This document shows positions 15,301 to 24,604 of a stretch of DNA of 64,000 bases, piece after piece. Position numbers and translations under genes: made by a program. Positions within the stretch are counted from its first letter, which is position 1. Every line of letters begins with the position of its first letter. This DNA is from VAZQ01 sp963821505 (GTDB lineage Bacteria; Pseudomonadota; Alphaproteobacteria; Rhizobiales; Xanthobacteraceae). Location of the stretch: NCBI GenBank assembly GCA_963821505.1, contig CAWGEH010000006.1, positions 1 to 64,000 of the forward strand, given 5' to 3'. The notes beneath the pieces were generated by a model that was not told where the DNA came from, did not search any database, and saw only the letters and a program-made list of their open reading frames with translations.

Positions 15301-16818
15301 TCAGGCGCAGCCGATCTTGCCGAGCAGGTCGGCGAACTTTTCCCTGACCTTCTGCGTGAGCTCCGGGCTCGCGCGCGCCACCATGGGGAAATCCTTGAGC
15401 CGCTCGAACGGCCGGCAGGCGTCGATGATGGCGCGCGAATTGGTCGAGCTCGCCTTGTCGAGCAGCGGATCGAGCGGCCCGCTCCAGGCGCGGCGCACGA
15501 ACTCGATATCGTCGGCGGGATCGCAGCGCGTGCACATCGCCCACATCACGTCGAACAGGTCAGTCGGGTCGACGTCCTCGTCCACCACCACGACGAAGCG
15601 CCCGAGATAGGACGCCGACTGGCAGCCGGCCGCCAGCAGGCCGGCCTGGCGGGCGTGGCCGGGATAGGCCTGCTTGATCGCGATGACGTTGAACATGCGC
15701 GCGCCGCCGAATTCATGCACCCACACCCCGGCGACGCCGGAAAGCCCCGCGCGCTCGACCTCGTCCCAGATCATGCCGGCCTTCATCACGCATTTGCTGA
15801 AGGAGAAGTCCGACGGCGGGCGCATCGGCGAGGCGATGCCGAGGATAGGGTCGTTGCGATAATAGACGCGCTTGACCTCCATCACCGGCTGCTCGCTCGG
15901 GCTCGAGGCGTAGTAGCCCGTGAACTCGCCGAACGGCCCTTCCTTCGCCGTGACGTTCTCGATGAGCTCGCCTTCGAGCACGATCTCCGCGTGCGCCGGC
16001 ATCGGTAGCCCGTGCAGCTCGCTCGTGACGATCTCGTAGGGCTCGCCGCGGTGGCCGCCGGCGTAATCGTATTCGCACAGGCCGTATTTGATTTCGTTGC
16101 CGCCGGCGAGGAAGAGCAGCGGATCGTGCCCGCAGGAAATGAGCACCGGGCAGGGCTTGCCGGCGCGGAAATACTTTTCGCGGATTTGCCGTCCGTGCTT
16201 GCCCGGCGAGATCCACAGCGACACGTGGTTCCTGTCCTGCACCATGACGCGGTAGGTCGCGCCGTTGACCCAGTTCTCCTCGGGGTCGCGCATGATCACG
16301 AGATCGTCGGTGCCGATATAGCGGCCGCCGTCGCGCTCGTGCAGGAACGGCACCGGGAATTTCAGCACGTCGACCTTGCCGTCGCGGTCGATGTTCTCGA
16401 ACACCGGTCCCTTCGCCACCGTCTTGGGCGGGATCGGCCGGTGGGTCTTCATGCGGTCGCGATAGGCGCGCACCACGTCGAGCGGATTGTTCGGCACCGG
16501 CAGGCCGAGCGTGATGGCGAGGCGCTTGGACGAATTGGTCGCGCCGGAGAGGAGCCGCATGCCCTCGGGATAGCCCGGGACCTCCTCGAACAGGATCGCC
16601 GGCGGCTCCGGCCGGGCGTGGTTCACGATCTCGGCCAGCGTGCCCATTTCCAGCTTCCAGCCGGCGCCCTTGATGCGCGCGATCTCGCCCGCGCGCTCGG
16701 CGCGCGCGATGAATTCGCGCAAATCCGCGTGCGGCCGGTCGTAAGCATTGAAGCTTTGGCCTTGCGCTTTTTCCAGCACGGCGTTTCCTTTCACGAGCTC
16801 TTCGCGGTGTTTTGCCAC
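15301..16818 (-). CDS. UbiD-family decarboxylase (prenylated-FMN enzyme)
   Basis: The 505-residue length and motifs fit UbiD: DLREFIARAERAGEIARIKG at the N-terminus, the prFMN-binding TYRVMVQDRNHVSLWISPGK with its arginine, PAHAEIVLEGELIENVTAKE, and the catalytic E-x(4)-E region KEGPFGEFTGYY. Family members reversibly decarboxylate aromatic or unsaturated acids using prenyl-FMN made by UbiX. No ubiX is in the window. A GTG at 16818 is used as start because upstream ATGs are in another frame. The upstream site is weak, so the start is uncertain by some codons. Divergent from the Bug receptor at 16908, with a shared 89-base control region. Confidence 0.88.
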   Translation of the reverse strand: MAKHREELVKGNAVLEKAQGQSFNAYDRPHADLREFIARAERAGEIARIKGAGWKLEMGTLAEIVNHARPEPPAILFEEVPGYPEGMRLLSGATNSSKRLAITLGLPVPNNPLDVVRAYRDRMKTHRPIPPKTVAKGPVFENIDRDGKVDVLKFPVPFLHERDGGRYIGTDDLVIMRDPEENWVNGATYRVMVQDRNHVSLWISPGKHGRQIREKYFRAGKPCPVLISCGHDPLLFLAGGNEIKYGLCEYDYAGGHRGEPYEIVTSELHGLPMPAHAEIVLEGELIENVTAKEGPFGEFTGYYASSPSEQPVMEVKRVYYRNDPILGIASPMRPPSDFSFSKCVMKAGMIWDEVERAGLSGVAGVWVHEFGGARMFNVIAIKQAYPGHARQAGLLAAGCQSASYLGRFVVVVDEDVDPTDLFDVMWAMCTRCDPADDIEFVRRAWSGPLDPLLDKASSTNSRAIIDACRPFERLKDFPMVARASPELTQKVREKFADLLGKIGCA

Positions 16819-16907
16819 GCCCCGTTCGGCTTGTCATGACGTCCTTTCCCGGCGCCGGGGAGGTGGCTAAGCTTGCGCCAACAACGTAAAGCTCCGGGAG
16901 GATCAAG

Positions 16908-17987
16908 ATGCCCTTTGCGCGCGCAGCCATCGCGCTCTGCGCCCTCGTCGCCGCCGCCGCGCCGCATGCCCACGCCGACGATCCCTTCTACAAAGGCAAG
17001 CGGCTCACCATCCTGATCAACTTCGCGGCCGGCGGGCCTACCGACATCGAGGGCCGCCTGTTCGCCAAGCACCTCGCCCGCCACGTCGACGGCGCGCCCA
17101 ACATCGTGATCCAGAACATGGACGGCGCCGGCGGCATCGTCGGCGCCAAATACTTGGGCGAGGTGGCACCGCGCGACGGCAGCATGGCGGGCTACTTCAC
17201 CGGCACCGCCTTCATGTATGCGCTCGACCCCGAGCGCTTTCGCGTCGACTTCAAGACCTACCAGTTCGTCGCCATCCAGCCCGGCACGACCGTGCATTTC
17301 GTGCGCACCGACGTCGCGCCCGGGATGAAGGAGCCGGCCGACATCGCCAAGGCGCAGGGCCTCATCGTCGGGGGCCTGAGCGTCGACACCCCGAAGGACC
17401 TGCGGCTGCGGCTCGCCATGGACATGCTCGGCGTTCCGTTCAAATACGTCACCGGCTATCGCTCAAGCCCGGCGGCGCGGCTCGCGTTCCAGCGCGGCGA
17501 AATCAATTTCTTCTCGGAATCGCCGCCGAGCTACCGCAGCGTCGTCGACCCCAGCCTGGTGAAGACCGGGCAGGCGATCCCGGTGTTCTACGACGCCGGC
17601 TTCGACGGCAAGGACTTCTTCGTCCCGGACGCGGTGAAGGGCCTGCCGATCCCGACTTTCCACGAGCTCTACCGCAAGATCAGGGGCGCCATGCCCTCGG
17701 GTCAGCTCTGGGACGTCTACAAGGCCATCCTCGGCGCCGACGGCGTCATCCAGCGCGTGATCGTCATGCCGCCCGCCGCGCCGCAGGCGGCCGTCGATGC
17801 GCTGCGCGCGGCGATCGCGGGCGTCAACGGCGATTCCGCCTATGCCGAGGAGGCGGAGAAGACGTTCGGCTTCGTGCCGCTGTGGTCGGCCGCGCCCGAC
17901 ACGGCCAGGGTGGCGCAGACCGCGCTCACCGTGCGGCCGGAGGTGCGGGCGTTTCTCGCGGACTACATGAAGAATTTGCCGAAGTAA
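16908..17987 (+). CDS. Bug/TctC-family transport receptor
   Basis: This 359-residue protein has a signal peptide (MPFARAAIALCALVAAAAPH ... ADD) and the Bug start DPFYKGKRLTILINFAAGGP TDIEGR. The second loop NIVIQNMDGAGGIVGAKYLG also fits. It is a periplasmic receptor for a carboxylate. The ribosome binding site GGGAGG precedes ATG 16908. It is transcribed away from the UbiD-like decarboxylase, so its ligand may be the aromatic or unsaturated acid that enzyme acts on. No membrane subunits are adjacent. It is only distantly similar to the receptors at 10994 and 40131. Confidence 0.87.
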   Translation: MPFARAAIALCALVAAAAPHAHADDPFYKGKRLTILINFAAGGPTDIEGRLFAKHLARHVDGAPNIVIQNMDGAGGIVGAKYLGEVAPRDGSMAGYFTGTAFMYALDPERFRVDFKTYQFVAIQPGTTVHFVRTDVAPGMKEPADIAKAQGLIVGGLSVDTPKDLRLRLAMDMLGVPFKYVTGYRSSPAARLAFQRGEINFFSESPPSYRSVVDPSLVKTGQAIPVFYDAGFDGKDFFVPDAVKGLPIPTFHELYRKIRGAMPSGQLWDVYKAILGADGVIQRVIVMPPAAPQAAVDALRAAIAGVNGDSAYAEEAEKTFGFVPLWSAAPDTARVAQTALTVRPEVRAFLADYMKNLPK

Positions 17988-18285
17988 CCTTGGTCCTCAT
18001 GCTGAGAGGATTCGTCGAACACGGGCGTGCACGCCCGATGGCCCACCCTACGCCGCGTCGATCCGGCGAACCGTTCGATGCCGGGCGAACAGCGTCTGCA
18101 TCGCGAGCCGATCCCCACCGGCAATGCGCGCAATCAGCATCTCATCGCAGGATTTCGACCGTTCGATCGCGTCCGCTTTGAACCTTTGCCGGCCGGTGCG
18201 CGACTAATGATCAACGGCGAGTTGGACGGCCCCCGATCCCCCCGATCCCCTGTTGTCCGAATTACGCCGAATGCACCAACCTAGG

Positions 18286-18308
18286 CCCCGCTCCGAGCGG
18301 GGTTTTGC
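18286..18308 (+). terminator. Rho-independent terminator
   Basis: CCCCGCT / AGCGGGG stem with a three-base loop followed by TTTT. It lies 300 bases after the Bug receptor gene. The stretch 17988-18285 holds no supported gene. Confidence 0.65.
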
Positions 18309-18387
18309 TTTTTGGGGGACTTGGCCGCTGCGTAACGCCGCCACAGCCTTACAGCCGCCGTCAGCATTCCGGACCTGATCGGTGCCG

Positions 18388-18553
18388 TAGGGTGGGCAAA
18401 GGCGCGAGACCAAATCGCATGTCTCGCCACGCAAAGACCGTAGTGCCGTGCCCGCGCGGAAACCGCAATCCGCGCGAACGACACGCGTGGGCAACTCGCG
18501 CCCGGTCCAATCGTGTGGAGCGCATCGCGTACGCGCGCTTTTGCCCACCCTAA
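18388..18553. repeat. Inverted repeat with GTAGGGTGGGCAAA / TTTGCCCACCCTA ends
   Basis: GTAGGGTGGGCAAAGGCG on the left is answered by CGCGCTTTTGCCCACCCTA on the right. This is a widespread small non-coding element. It lies between the terminator and the end of the TPP enzyme gene at 18567. Confidence 0.65.
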
Positions 18554-18566
18554 CAGGACTATTGCC

Positions 18567-20276
18567 TCAGCGCCGCGCCTGCGTCTGCACGTTGAGCGTG
18601 ACAGGCGTGCCCGCGCGCACCGCGTCGAGGCCACGCTCGAGCGCCGGCACCAGTTGCTCGGGGCCCTCGACCTTCTCGCCGCGGCCGCCGCAGGTCTCGA
18701 TCACCTTCTCGTAGTCCGGCGACGGTTTGAGCTCGGTGAGCGCCATCACATTGGCCTTGGCGGCGTGGCCGTCGGGAAAGACGTCGAGGGTGGATTGCCG
18801 CACCGCGTGCCAGGACTGGTTGTTGGCGACGACCGTGAGCGTCGGCAGGCTCTCGGCGCGCGCGACGTAATGATAGGGGATCGGGTTGCCGAACATGTAG
18901 GAGCCATCGCCGACGGTCACGATCACCTCGCGCTGCGGCGCGGCGAGCTTGGCGCCGAGACCGGCGCCGAGCCCGAAGCCGAGCCCGCCGGAAAGAAGCC
19001 CGCCCATATAGCTCAGCGGTTTGGTCAGGCTCAGCACCGGAAGCGGAGCGCCGAGCTCGCTGATCACGATGGCGTCCTCGGATTTCACCCGGTTGATGCA
19101 GGCCGCGAGCCAGGCCGGATGGATCGGCGTCTGGTCCTTCACGGTCTCGATCAGCTTCGCGCGTTTGCCTTGGATGTCCTCGCGCATGGCGGCGAGCGCC
19201 TTGCGCCGGCTCTCGATCGCGGTCTTCTTGCCTTTCATCGCGTCGGCGAGGATGTCGCGCAACATGGTCATGGCCGCCAGCGACGAGCCCTTGACCAGCA
19301 GGTCCGCTTCGAGCTCGCGGAACGGATAGCGCGTCTCGAGCGGATCGGCGGAAATGTGGATGACCTTGGCGTCCTTGCGCGGCTGGTGGTTGCGCGGCAT
19401 CCACGGCACCACGCTGTCGATCACGATCACCACGTCGGCCTTGGGCAGGAACGCGCCGGGATCATGGCCCAAATGCATGGGATGATCGGTGGGCAGGTTC
19501 ATGTCGCGCGCCTCGGCCTGCACCACCGGGATCGCGAATTGCTCGGCGAGCGCCGCCAGCGCGCCCACGGCCTGCGCCACGCGCCCGCTGCTCGAGGTCA
19601 CGATCAGCGGGAACTCGGCCTTGGCGATGAGCGCCGCGGCCTCCTCGATCGCGGCGCGCGCCGGCTCCGGCGCCAGCGCGCCGAGCGGACGCACGGTGTC
19701 GCGGCGCGCCTTGACGCCGGGGGCGGTGAGGACTTCGCGCGGCAAGGTCAGGTAGACCGGCCCGCGCGGCTCGCTCATGGCGATATCGAGCGCGCGGTCG
19801 ACCACGGCCTCCACCGGCTGCCCGCCGCGCAATTCGTAATCCCATTTCACGTATTCGCGCAGCATGCCGCCCTGGTCGAAGGCCTCCTGGCCCCAATGGA
19901 TCGGCCGGTTGCGCGAGGCGACGCTGCCGGTCTCGGTGAGCGGGGTGCGGCCGGCGGCGAGCAGCACCGGAATGTTGTCGCGCGCGGCATTGATGATGCC
20001 GTTCATCGCGTTGGCGGTGCCGACGGTGACGTGCACCATCACGGCGGCGGGCTTGCCGGAAATGCGGTAGTAGCCGTGCGCCATGGCCATGGCGACGTTC
20101 TCGTGCGGCACCGTCATGAAGCGCGGGGCTTTCGCGCCCTTGGTCAGCGCGAGCGCCTCCACGATCGGGGCAAAATCCGTCCCGGCATTGGCGAACACGT
20201 ATTCGATGCCGCGCTCGCCGAGCCGCGCGATGTAGGCTTCGGCCGCCATGCCATTCTCGGTCTTGCTGTCGGTCAC
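18567..20276 (-). CDS. Thiamine-pyrophosphate-dependent enzyme, second copy
   Basis: The 569-residue protein has the PYR domain with FANAGTDFAPIVEAL and the activating glutamate in TVPHENVAMAMAHGYYRISG, a middle domain with PVVQAEARDMNLPTDHPMHL and VVIVIDSVVPWMPRNHQP, and the PP domain with GGLLSGGLGFGLGAGLGAKL and the TPP/Mg motif VGDGSYMFGNPI ... NNQSWHAV. It resembles oxo-acid decarboxylases and acetolactate synthase relatives of the benzoylformate decarboxylase type. It is only remotely similar to the enzyme at 9141, so the two likely act on different substrates. It stands alone on the minus strand, flanked by repeats. No FAD-site evidence for true acetolactate synthase was judged. Confidence 0.85.
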   Translation of the reverse strand: MTDSKTENGMAAEAYIARLGERGIEYVFANAGTDFAPIVEALALTKGAKAPRFMTVPHENVAMAMAHGYYRISGKPAAVMVHVTVGTANAMNGIINAARDNIPVLLAAGRTPLTETGSVASRNRPIHWGQEAFDQGGMLREYVKWDYELRGGQPVEAVVDRALDIAMSEPRGPVYLTLPREVLTAPGVKARRDTVRPLGALAPEPARAAIEEAAALIAKAEFPLIVTSSSGRVAQAVGALAALAEQFAIPVVQAEARDMNLPTDHPMHLGHDPGAFLPKADVVIVIDSVVPWMPRNHQPRKDAKVIHISADPLETRYPFRELEADLLVKGSSLAAMTMLRDILADAMKGKKTAIESRRKALAAMREDIQGKRAKLIETVKDQTPIHPAWLAACINRVKSEDAIVISELGAPLPVLSLTKPLSYMGGLLSGGLGFGLGAGLGAKLAAPQREVIVTVGDGSYMFGNPIPYHYVARAESLPTLTVVANNQSWHAVRQSTLDVFPDGHAAKANVMALTELKPSPDYEKVIETCGGRGEKVEGPEQLVPALERGLDAVRAGTPVTLNVQTQARR

Positions 20277-20309
20277 GGGTCACATCCATTCGGTGGGGGA
20301 TCGGAGCAT

Positions 20310-20362
20310 GTTCCGGAGAAAGCCTGCCCCGGACTTGATCCGGGGTGGATACCGGTTTTCCG
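20310..20362. repeat. Short dispersed intergenic repeat, second copy
   Basis: AAGCCTGCCCCGGACTTGAT followed by CCGGGGTGGATACCGGTTTT matches 5463-5513. It lies upstream of the TPP enzyme gene. Confidence 0.6.
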
Positions 20363-20519
20363 CAGAAAATGCGACCAACCAAAGAAAGAGCGGCGCAAGG
20401 TGGCTTCCCGTCCCGGCCCTGTCAATGAAGCCAAATGCATGGTCCGGCCTCGAACGCTGGCGGGCCCGGTCTGGCGCATGTTCCGGTTTGATGCACAAAG
20501 GTCCCCCGAACTCGGTCCG

Positions 20520-20765
20520 CTCCCTCCCCCAAACCAAACCCTGGCTTGCCAGGGTTTGGTCACTCTTAAGATTGCCGGAAGCGGGCAAGCCCGCAGCCGG
20601 CTGGGGGAGGGCTGGGGAGGGGGTCGCAGTTGCCGAGCGGGCTGCGTCCGTCAACACTGACCCCCCACCCCCAACCCCCCTCCCCCACGCAACTCGGGCC
20701 TGCCCGATTTGCGCAGATGATGCGGAACCCGGGCAAGCCCGTTCCGTGGGGAGGGGAGCGCACCG
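20520..20765. repeat. Nested inverted repeats, G+C-rich
   Basis: CTCCCTCCCCCAAACC, a CCCTGGC-TTG-CCAGGG hairpin, then GGGGGAGGGCTGGGGAGGGG, and a mirrored CCCCCCACCCCCAACCCCCC and GTGGGGAGGGGAGCGC. It resembles 2287-2380. It fills the space between the TPP gene and the EutA-like gene, and no gene is seen in 20277-20856. Confidence 0.55.
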
Positions 20766-20856
20766 AGTGCGCTGCGCCGTCCTGACTTCGAATTGACACC
20801 ATGCGATAACAACTGGCACGGCGACCGAGCGCCGATGTTGCGAGGAGCAGGCTCGA

Positions 20857-22614
20857 ATGGCCGACGAGGACGACAAGAAGCAGGGCCACACGCTCGCCGA
20901 CCATGTGCTGGGCCAGGATTTCGTGCACGAGCACGACGGCGACGCCGATCACGACCATGATCATTTCGAGTTCGACGCCGACGGGCCGCTGGAAGAGAAC
21001 CCGATCTGGATCCAGGACCACGTCACGCTGGTGACGGTGGGGATCGACATCGGCTCCTCCGGCACCCAGGTCATCTTCTCCCGCATCAACCTGCGCCGCT
21101 ACGGCGAGGACCTCACCAGCCGCTACTACGTGGTGTCGCGCGAGACCCTGTTCCAATCGCCGGTGGCGCTGACGCCGTATTCCAGCGACGAGCGCATCGA
21201 CGATGCGGCGCTCGGCGCCATCATCGACGAGGCCTACGCGGCGGCCGGCGTGCAGCCGCAGGATATCGACACCGGCGTCGTCATCCTCACCGGCGAGGCG
21301 CTGCGCCGCGAGAACGCCGAGGCGATCGCGGCGCTACTGGCGGAGCAGCGCGGCGATTTCGTCACCGCCACCGCCGGCCACCACATGGAATCGATGCTGG
21401 CGGCCTACGGCTCGGGCGCGTCGAAGGTGTCCTACGACGAGGACAAGCGCATTCTCAATATCGACATCGGCGGCGGCACCACCAAGCTCGCCATCGTCGA
21501 GAAGGGCAACGTGACCGCGACCGCCGCGCTGCATATCGGCGGCCGGCTGCAGGTGGTGGACGAGATCGGCCGCATCGTGCGGCTCGATCCGGCGGGAAAG
21601 TTTCACGCCCGCGAGGCCGGCTTCTACTGGTCGCGCGGGGACGTGCTCTCGCCGGCGCAGCTCGACAAGGTGGCGCAGAGCATGGCGGACCTGCTGGTGG
21701 CGGCGCTCACCAAGCGGCCGGTGCCGCACGCGGTCGAGCATCTCTATCTGACCGATCCGCTCGCGGAGCTCGGCCGCATCGACGGGGTGATGTTTTCGGG
21801 CGGCGTCGGTGAATACGTCTACGGCCGCGAGGACCGCGACTTCGGTGACCTGGGCCGCCGGCTCGGGCGCGCCATCCGGGCGCGGATCGATTCCGGTGCG
21901 CTGCCATGGCCGCTGCTGCCGGCCGGCGAATGCATCCGCGCCACTGCGCTCGGCGCTTCCGAATACAGCGTGCAGCTGAGCGGCAATACCAGCTACATCT
22001 CCAAGCCGGGCGAGCTGCTGCCGCGCCGCAATCTGCAGGTGCTGCAGCCGTCCTACGCCTGCGGGGAGGCGATCGATGCGGGCCGGCTCGCGCAGGCGAT
22101 CCGCGCGCATTTCACCGCCTTCGATCTGATCGAAGGCGAGACCGAGGTGGCGCTGGCGCTGCGCTGGCAGGGCGCGCCGTCCTACCAGCGCATCGCCGCC
22201 TTCGCCGAGGGCATCCGCCGCGGCCTCGCCGCCACCATCGAACGCAGGAAGCCGGTCTACATCATGCTCGACGGCGACATCGCGCAAACCTTGGGGGCGA
22301 TCCTGCGCGAGGAACTCAAGGTCGAAAGCGAGATCCTGGCGATCGACGGCGTGGTGCTGCGCGATTTCGACTACATCGATCTCGGGCGCATCCGCATGCC
22401 GTCGTTCACCGTGCCGGTCACGATCAAGTCCCTGCTGTTCAGCGAGGATCCCCGTCGCGGCCGCCCACCCCAGCGCATCCATCACCACGACCACGGGCAT
22501 GAGCACGACCACGGTCACGACCACCACCATCATGACCATGATCACGGGCATCATCGCGGTCATGACCACCATCATCACCATGACGATCATGGTCACTCTC
22601 ACAAGCATGATTGA
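20857..22614 (+). CDS. EutA-like ATPase with His-rich N- and C-terminal segments
   Basis: This 585-residue protein matches EutA, the ATPase that reactivates coenzyme-B12-dependent ethanolamine ammonia-lyase. Actin/Hsp70-type motifs are present: VGIDIGSSGTQVIFSRI (phosphate 1), ILNIDIGGGTTKLAIVEKG (phosphate 2) and GVMFSGGVGEYVYG (adenosine). It carries a short His/Asp patch near residues 24-36 and a 44-residue C-terminal tail in which 26 residues are His, the rest mostly D and G. That tail should bind Ni, Co, Zn or Fe ions. No eutBC or other B12 enzyme gene is in the window. It is followed 90 bp downstream by an iron-type ABC permease gene, so a role in metal handling or metal-dependent enzyme repair is possible. 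Start follows GAGGAG. Confidence 0.85.
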   Translation: MADEDDKKQGHTLADHVLGQDFVHEHDGDADHDHDHFEFDADGPLEENPIWIQDHVTLVTVGIDIGSSGTQVIFSRINLRRYGEDLTSRYYVVSRETLFQSPVALTPYSSDERIDDAALGAIIDEAYAAAGVQPQDIDTGVVILTGEALRRENAEAIAALLAEQRGDFVTATAGHHMESMLAAYGSGASKVSYDEDKRILNIDIGGGTTKLAIVEKGNVTATAALHIGGRLQVVDEIGRIVRLDPAGKFHAREAGFYWSRGDVLSPAQLDKVAQSMADLLVAALTKRPVPHAVEHLYLTDPLAELGRIDGVMFSGGVGEYVYGREDRDFGDLGRRLGRAIRARIDSGALPWPLLPAGECIRATALGASEYSVQLSGNTSYISKPGELLPRRNLQVLQPSYACGEAIDAGRLAQAIRAHFTAFDLIEGETEVALALRWQGAPSYQRIAAFAEGIRRGLAATIERRKPVYIMLDGDIAQTLGAILREELKVESEILAIDGVVLRDFDYIDLGRIRMPSFTVPVTIKSLLFSEDPRRGRPPQRIHHHDHGHEHDHGHDHHHHDHDHGHHRGHDHHHHHDDHGHSHKHD

Positions 22615-22704
22615 CGCCGGACCGGCTCATTGGCCGTGCGGCTTGCTCGGTCTGCTCCCTGTGGCGCGGGCCTTCGCATCTGAGCGGGCGCGCGGAGCGA
22701 CGCG

Positions 22705-24438
22705 GTGACCGACGCGGTCGGGCGCGTTGCCTTGCCCGCTACCGCGCCGCGGTTCGATTCGAAATGGGTGCTGATCGGTGTGCCGGTGGCGCTGGTCGTC
22801 TGGCTCGCGCTGGTCCCGCTCGTGTTCCTGCTGTGGCAGAGCTTTCTCACGCCGCAGACCGCGACCGCGCCGGCGCAATTCACGCTGGAGAATTTCCGCA
22901 CCGCCTATCTGAACGGCGACAACGCGCGTCTTTTTGTCAATTCCCTCGAGTTCGCGGTCGGTGCCGCCGTGCTCTCGCTCGGCGTCGGCACCGGCCTCGC
23001 CTGGATGAACGAACGAACCAACACGCCGTTCAAGACGCTGTTCTTCGCGCTCGCCATCATCCCGCTGGTGATCCCCGGAATTCTGTTCACGGTGTCGTGG
23101 ATCATGCTGGCGAGCCCGAAGATCGGCCTCGTCAATCTCGTCCTGCAGAAGCTGTTCGATACCGACGCCGTGTTCGTGAACATCTACACCATGGCGGGCA
23201 TGATCTGGGTCGATGGACTGCACTACTCGCCCATGGCCTTTCTGCTGATGACCGCGGCGTTCCGCTCCATGGACCCCGCGCTCGAGGAGCAGGCCGCGAT
23301 GAGCGGGGCGTCCGTGCCGCAGATTGCGCTGCGCATCACCTTGCGGCTCGCCTGGCCGGCGGCGCTCGGGTCGCTGCTGATCCTGTTCGTGCGCTCGATC
23401 GAGTTGTTCGAGGTGCCGGCGCTGCTGGGACTGCCGGTCGGCATCCACGTCTATACCTCGTCGATCTACCAGGCGATCCATGAATATCCGAGCCAGATCG
23501 GGCTCGCCGCCGCCTATGCCGTGACCTTGCTGCTGCTCACCTCGTTCGGCATCTACGCGCAGTCGCGGCTCTCCAGCCAAGGCGCGCGGTTTTCCACCGT
23601 GACCGGAAAAGGGTTCCGTCCGCGCACCATCGACCTCGGCAAGGGGCGCTATCTCACCGCCGCGATCTTCGTTCTCTACTTCGTCGTGATCGTGCTGCTG
23701 CCGTTCCTGGTGCTGGTGTGGTCGTCGCTGCAGAAATTCTACAGTGGGCCGTCGTGGGCGGCGCTGAGCAGGGTCAGCCTCGATTCCTACCGCGCGGTGC
23801 TCGGCTATCCGCAGTTCGCCGACATCGTGTGGAACAGCCTCGTGCTCGCGGTCGGCAGCGCCACCACCGTCATGCTGGTGTCGGCGGTGATCGCCTGGAT
23901 CGTCGTGCGCACCAAGGTGCCGGGGCGCTGGATGCTCGACAATCTGGCGTCGCTGCCGCTGGTCTTTCCCGGCCTGGTGCTCGGGCTCGCGATCATGGTC
24001 TGCTACCTCACCATCGACATCGGCATCTACGGCACGCTCTGGATCATGTTCATCGCCTATGTCACGCGCTTCTTGCCGTACGGCATGCGCTACAATTCGG
24101 CCTCGATGCTGCAGATCCACAAGGAGCTCGAGGAATCCGCGGCCATGAGCGGCGCCTCCTGGGCCATGACGTTTCGCCGCGTCGTGCTGCCGCTGCTGAA
24201 GCCGGGGCTGCTGGCGGGGTGGATCTACGTGATGATCGTCTCGATCAGGGAGCTGTCGAGCTCGATCCTGCTCTATTCGCCCGGCACCGAAGTGGTGTCG
24301 ATCATGATATGGGAGCTGTGGCAGAATGGAGAGTACGTGGAGCTTTCGGCGCTCGGCGTCATGCTGATCGGCGCGCTGTTCGTTCTGGTCATGCTGGCGC
24401 AGCTCGTCGGCCGGCGGTTCGGAATTGCGGAAACATGA
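22705..24438 (+). CDS. Iron(III)-type ABC transporter permease (duplicated permease domains)
   Basis: The 577-residue product holds two permease halves of about six membrane helices each. The EAA loops are ALEEQAAMSGASVPQIALRI (first half) and ELEESAAMSGASWAMTFRRV (second half), the arrangement of FbpB/SfuB-type importers. It starts at GTG 22705 behind GGAG, and the first helix VLIGVPVALVVWLALVPLVF begins near residue 27. With the ATPase at 24605 it forms an inner-membrane importer for ferric iron or a similar cargo. No binding protein gene is adjacent. A hairpin repeat separates it from the ATPase gene. Confidence 0.87.
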   Translation: MTDAVGRVALPATAPRFDSKWVLIGVPVALVVWLALVPLVFLLWQSFLTPQTATAPAQFTLENFRTAYLNGDNARLFVNSLEFAVGAAVLSLGVGTGLAWMNERTNTPFKTLFFALAIIPLVIPGILFTVSWIMLASPKIGLVNLVLQKLFDTDAVFVNIYTMAGMIWVDGLHYSPMAFLLMTAAFRSMDPALEEQAAMSGASVPQIALRITLRLAWPAALGSLLILFVRSIELFEVPALLGLPVGIHVYTSSIYQAIHEYPSQIGLAAAYAVTLLLLTSFGIYAQSRLSSQGARFSTVTGKGFRPRTIDLGKGRYLTAAIFVLYFVVIVLLPFLVLVWSSLQKFYSGPSWAALSRVSLDSYRAVLGYPQFADIVWNSLVLAVGSATTVMLVSAVIAWIVVRTKVPGRWMLDNLASLPLVFPGLVLGLAIMVCYLTIDIGIYGTLWIMFIAYVTRFLPYGMRYNSASMLQIHKELEESAAMSGASWAMTFRRVVLPLLKPGLLAGWIYVMIVSIRELSSSILLYSPGTEVVSIMIWELWQNGEYVELSALGVMLIGALFVLVMLAQLVGRRFGIAET

Positions 24439-24476
24439 AAACACTCTCGACGGGCACGAGCGGGGCCGTCGCCCAC

Positions 24477-24538
24477 CGATCTCGGGTTTACCCGAGATCG
24501 GATCATAAGTGCGCGAGTCGGCTGTAGCCGACTTGCGA
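24477..24538. repeat. Two-hairpin repeat between permease and ATPase genes
   Basis: CCGATCTCGGGT-TTA-CCCGAGATCGG is followed by AAGTGCGCGAGTCGGCTGTAGCCGACTT. The same two modules occur inside 6289-6502 and 8805-9128. Located in the message between two operon genes, it could act as an mRNA stem-loop that sets relative expression. Confidence 0.7.
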
Positions 24539-24604
24539 TGGCTTCCCGCCTAAGCGGCGGGGTCGCACCTCAGGGTGACGGATCAAGACTACGGGAGGAC
24601 AAAC

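Noticed and set aside
18027..18284. 85-codon frame before the terminator at 18286
   Set aside because: No ribosome site, no recognisable motif, and it starts in repeat-like sequence.
22470..22612. His-rich end of the EutA-like gene as random low-complexity DNA
   Set aside because: The frame is continuous with the EutA domain, ends at a proper stop and is biased to His/Asp codons at protein level, so it was kept as coding.
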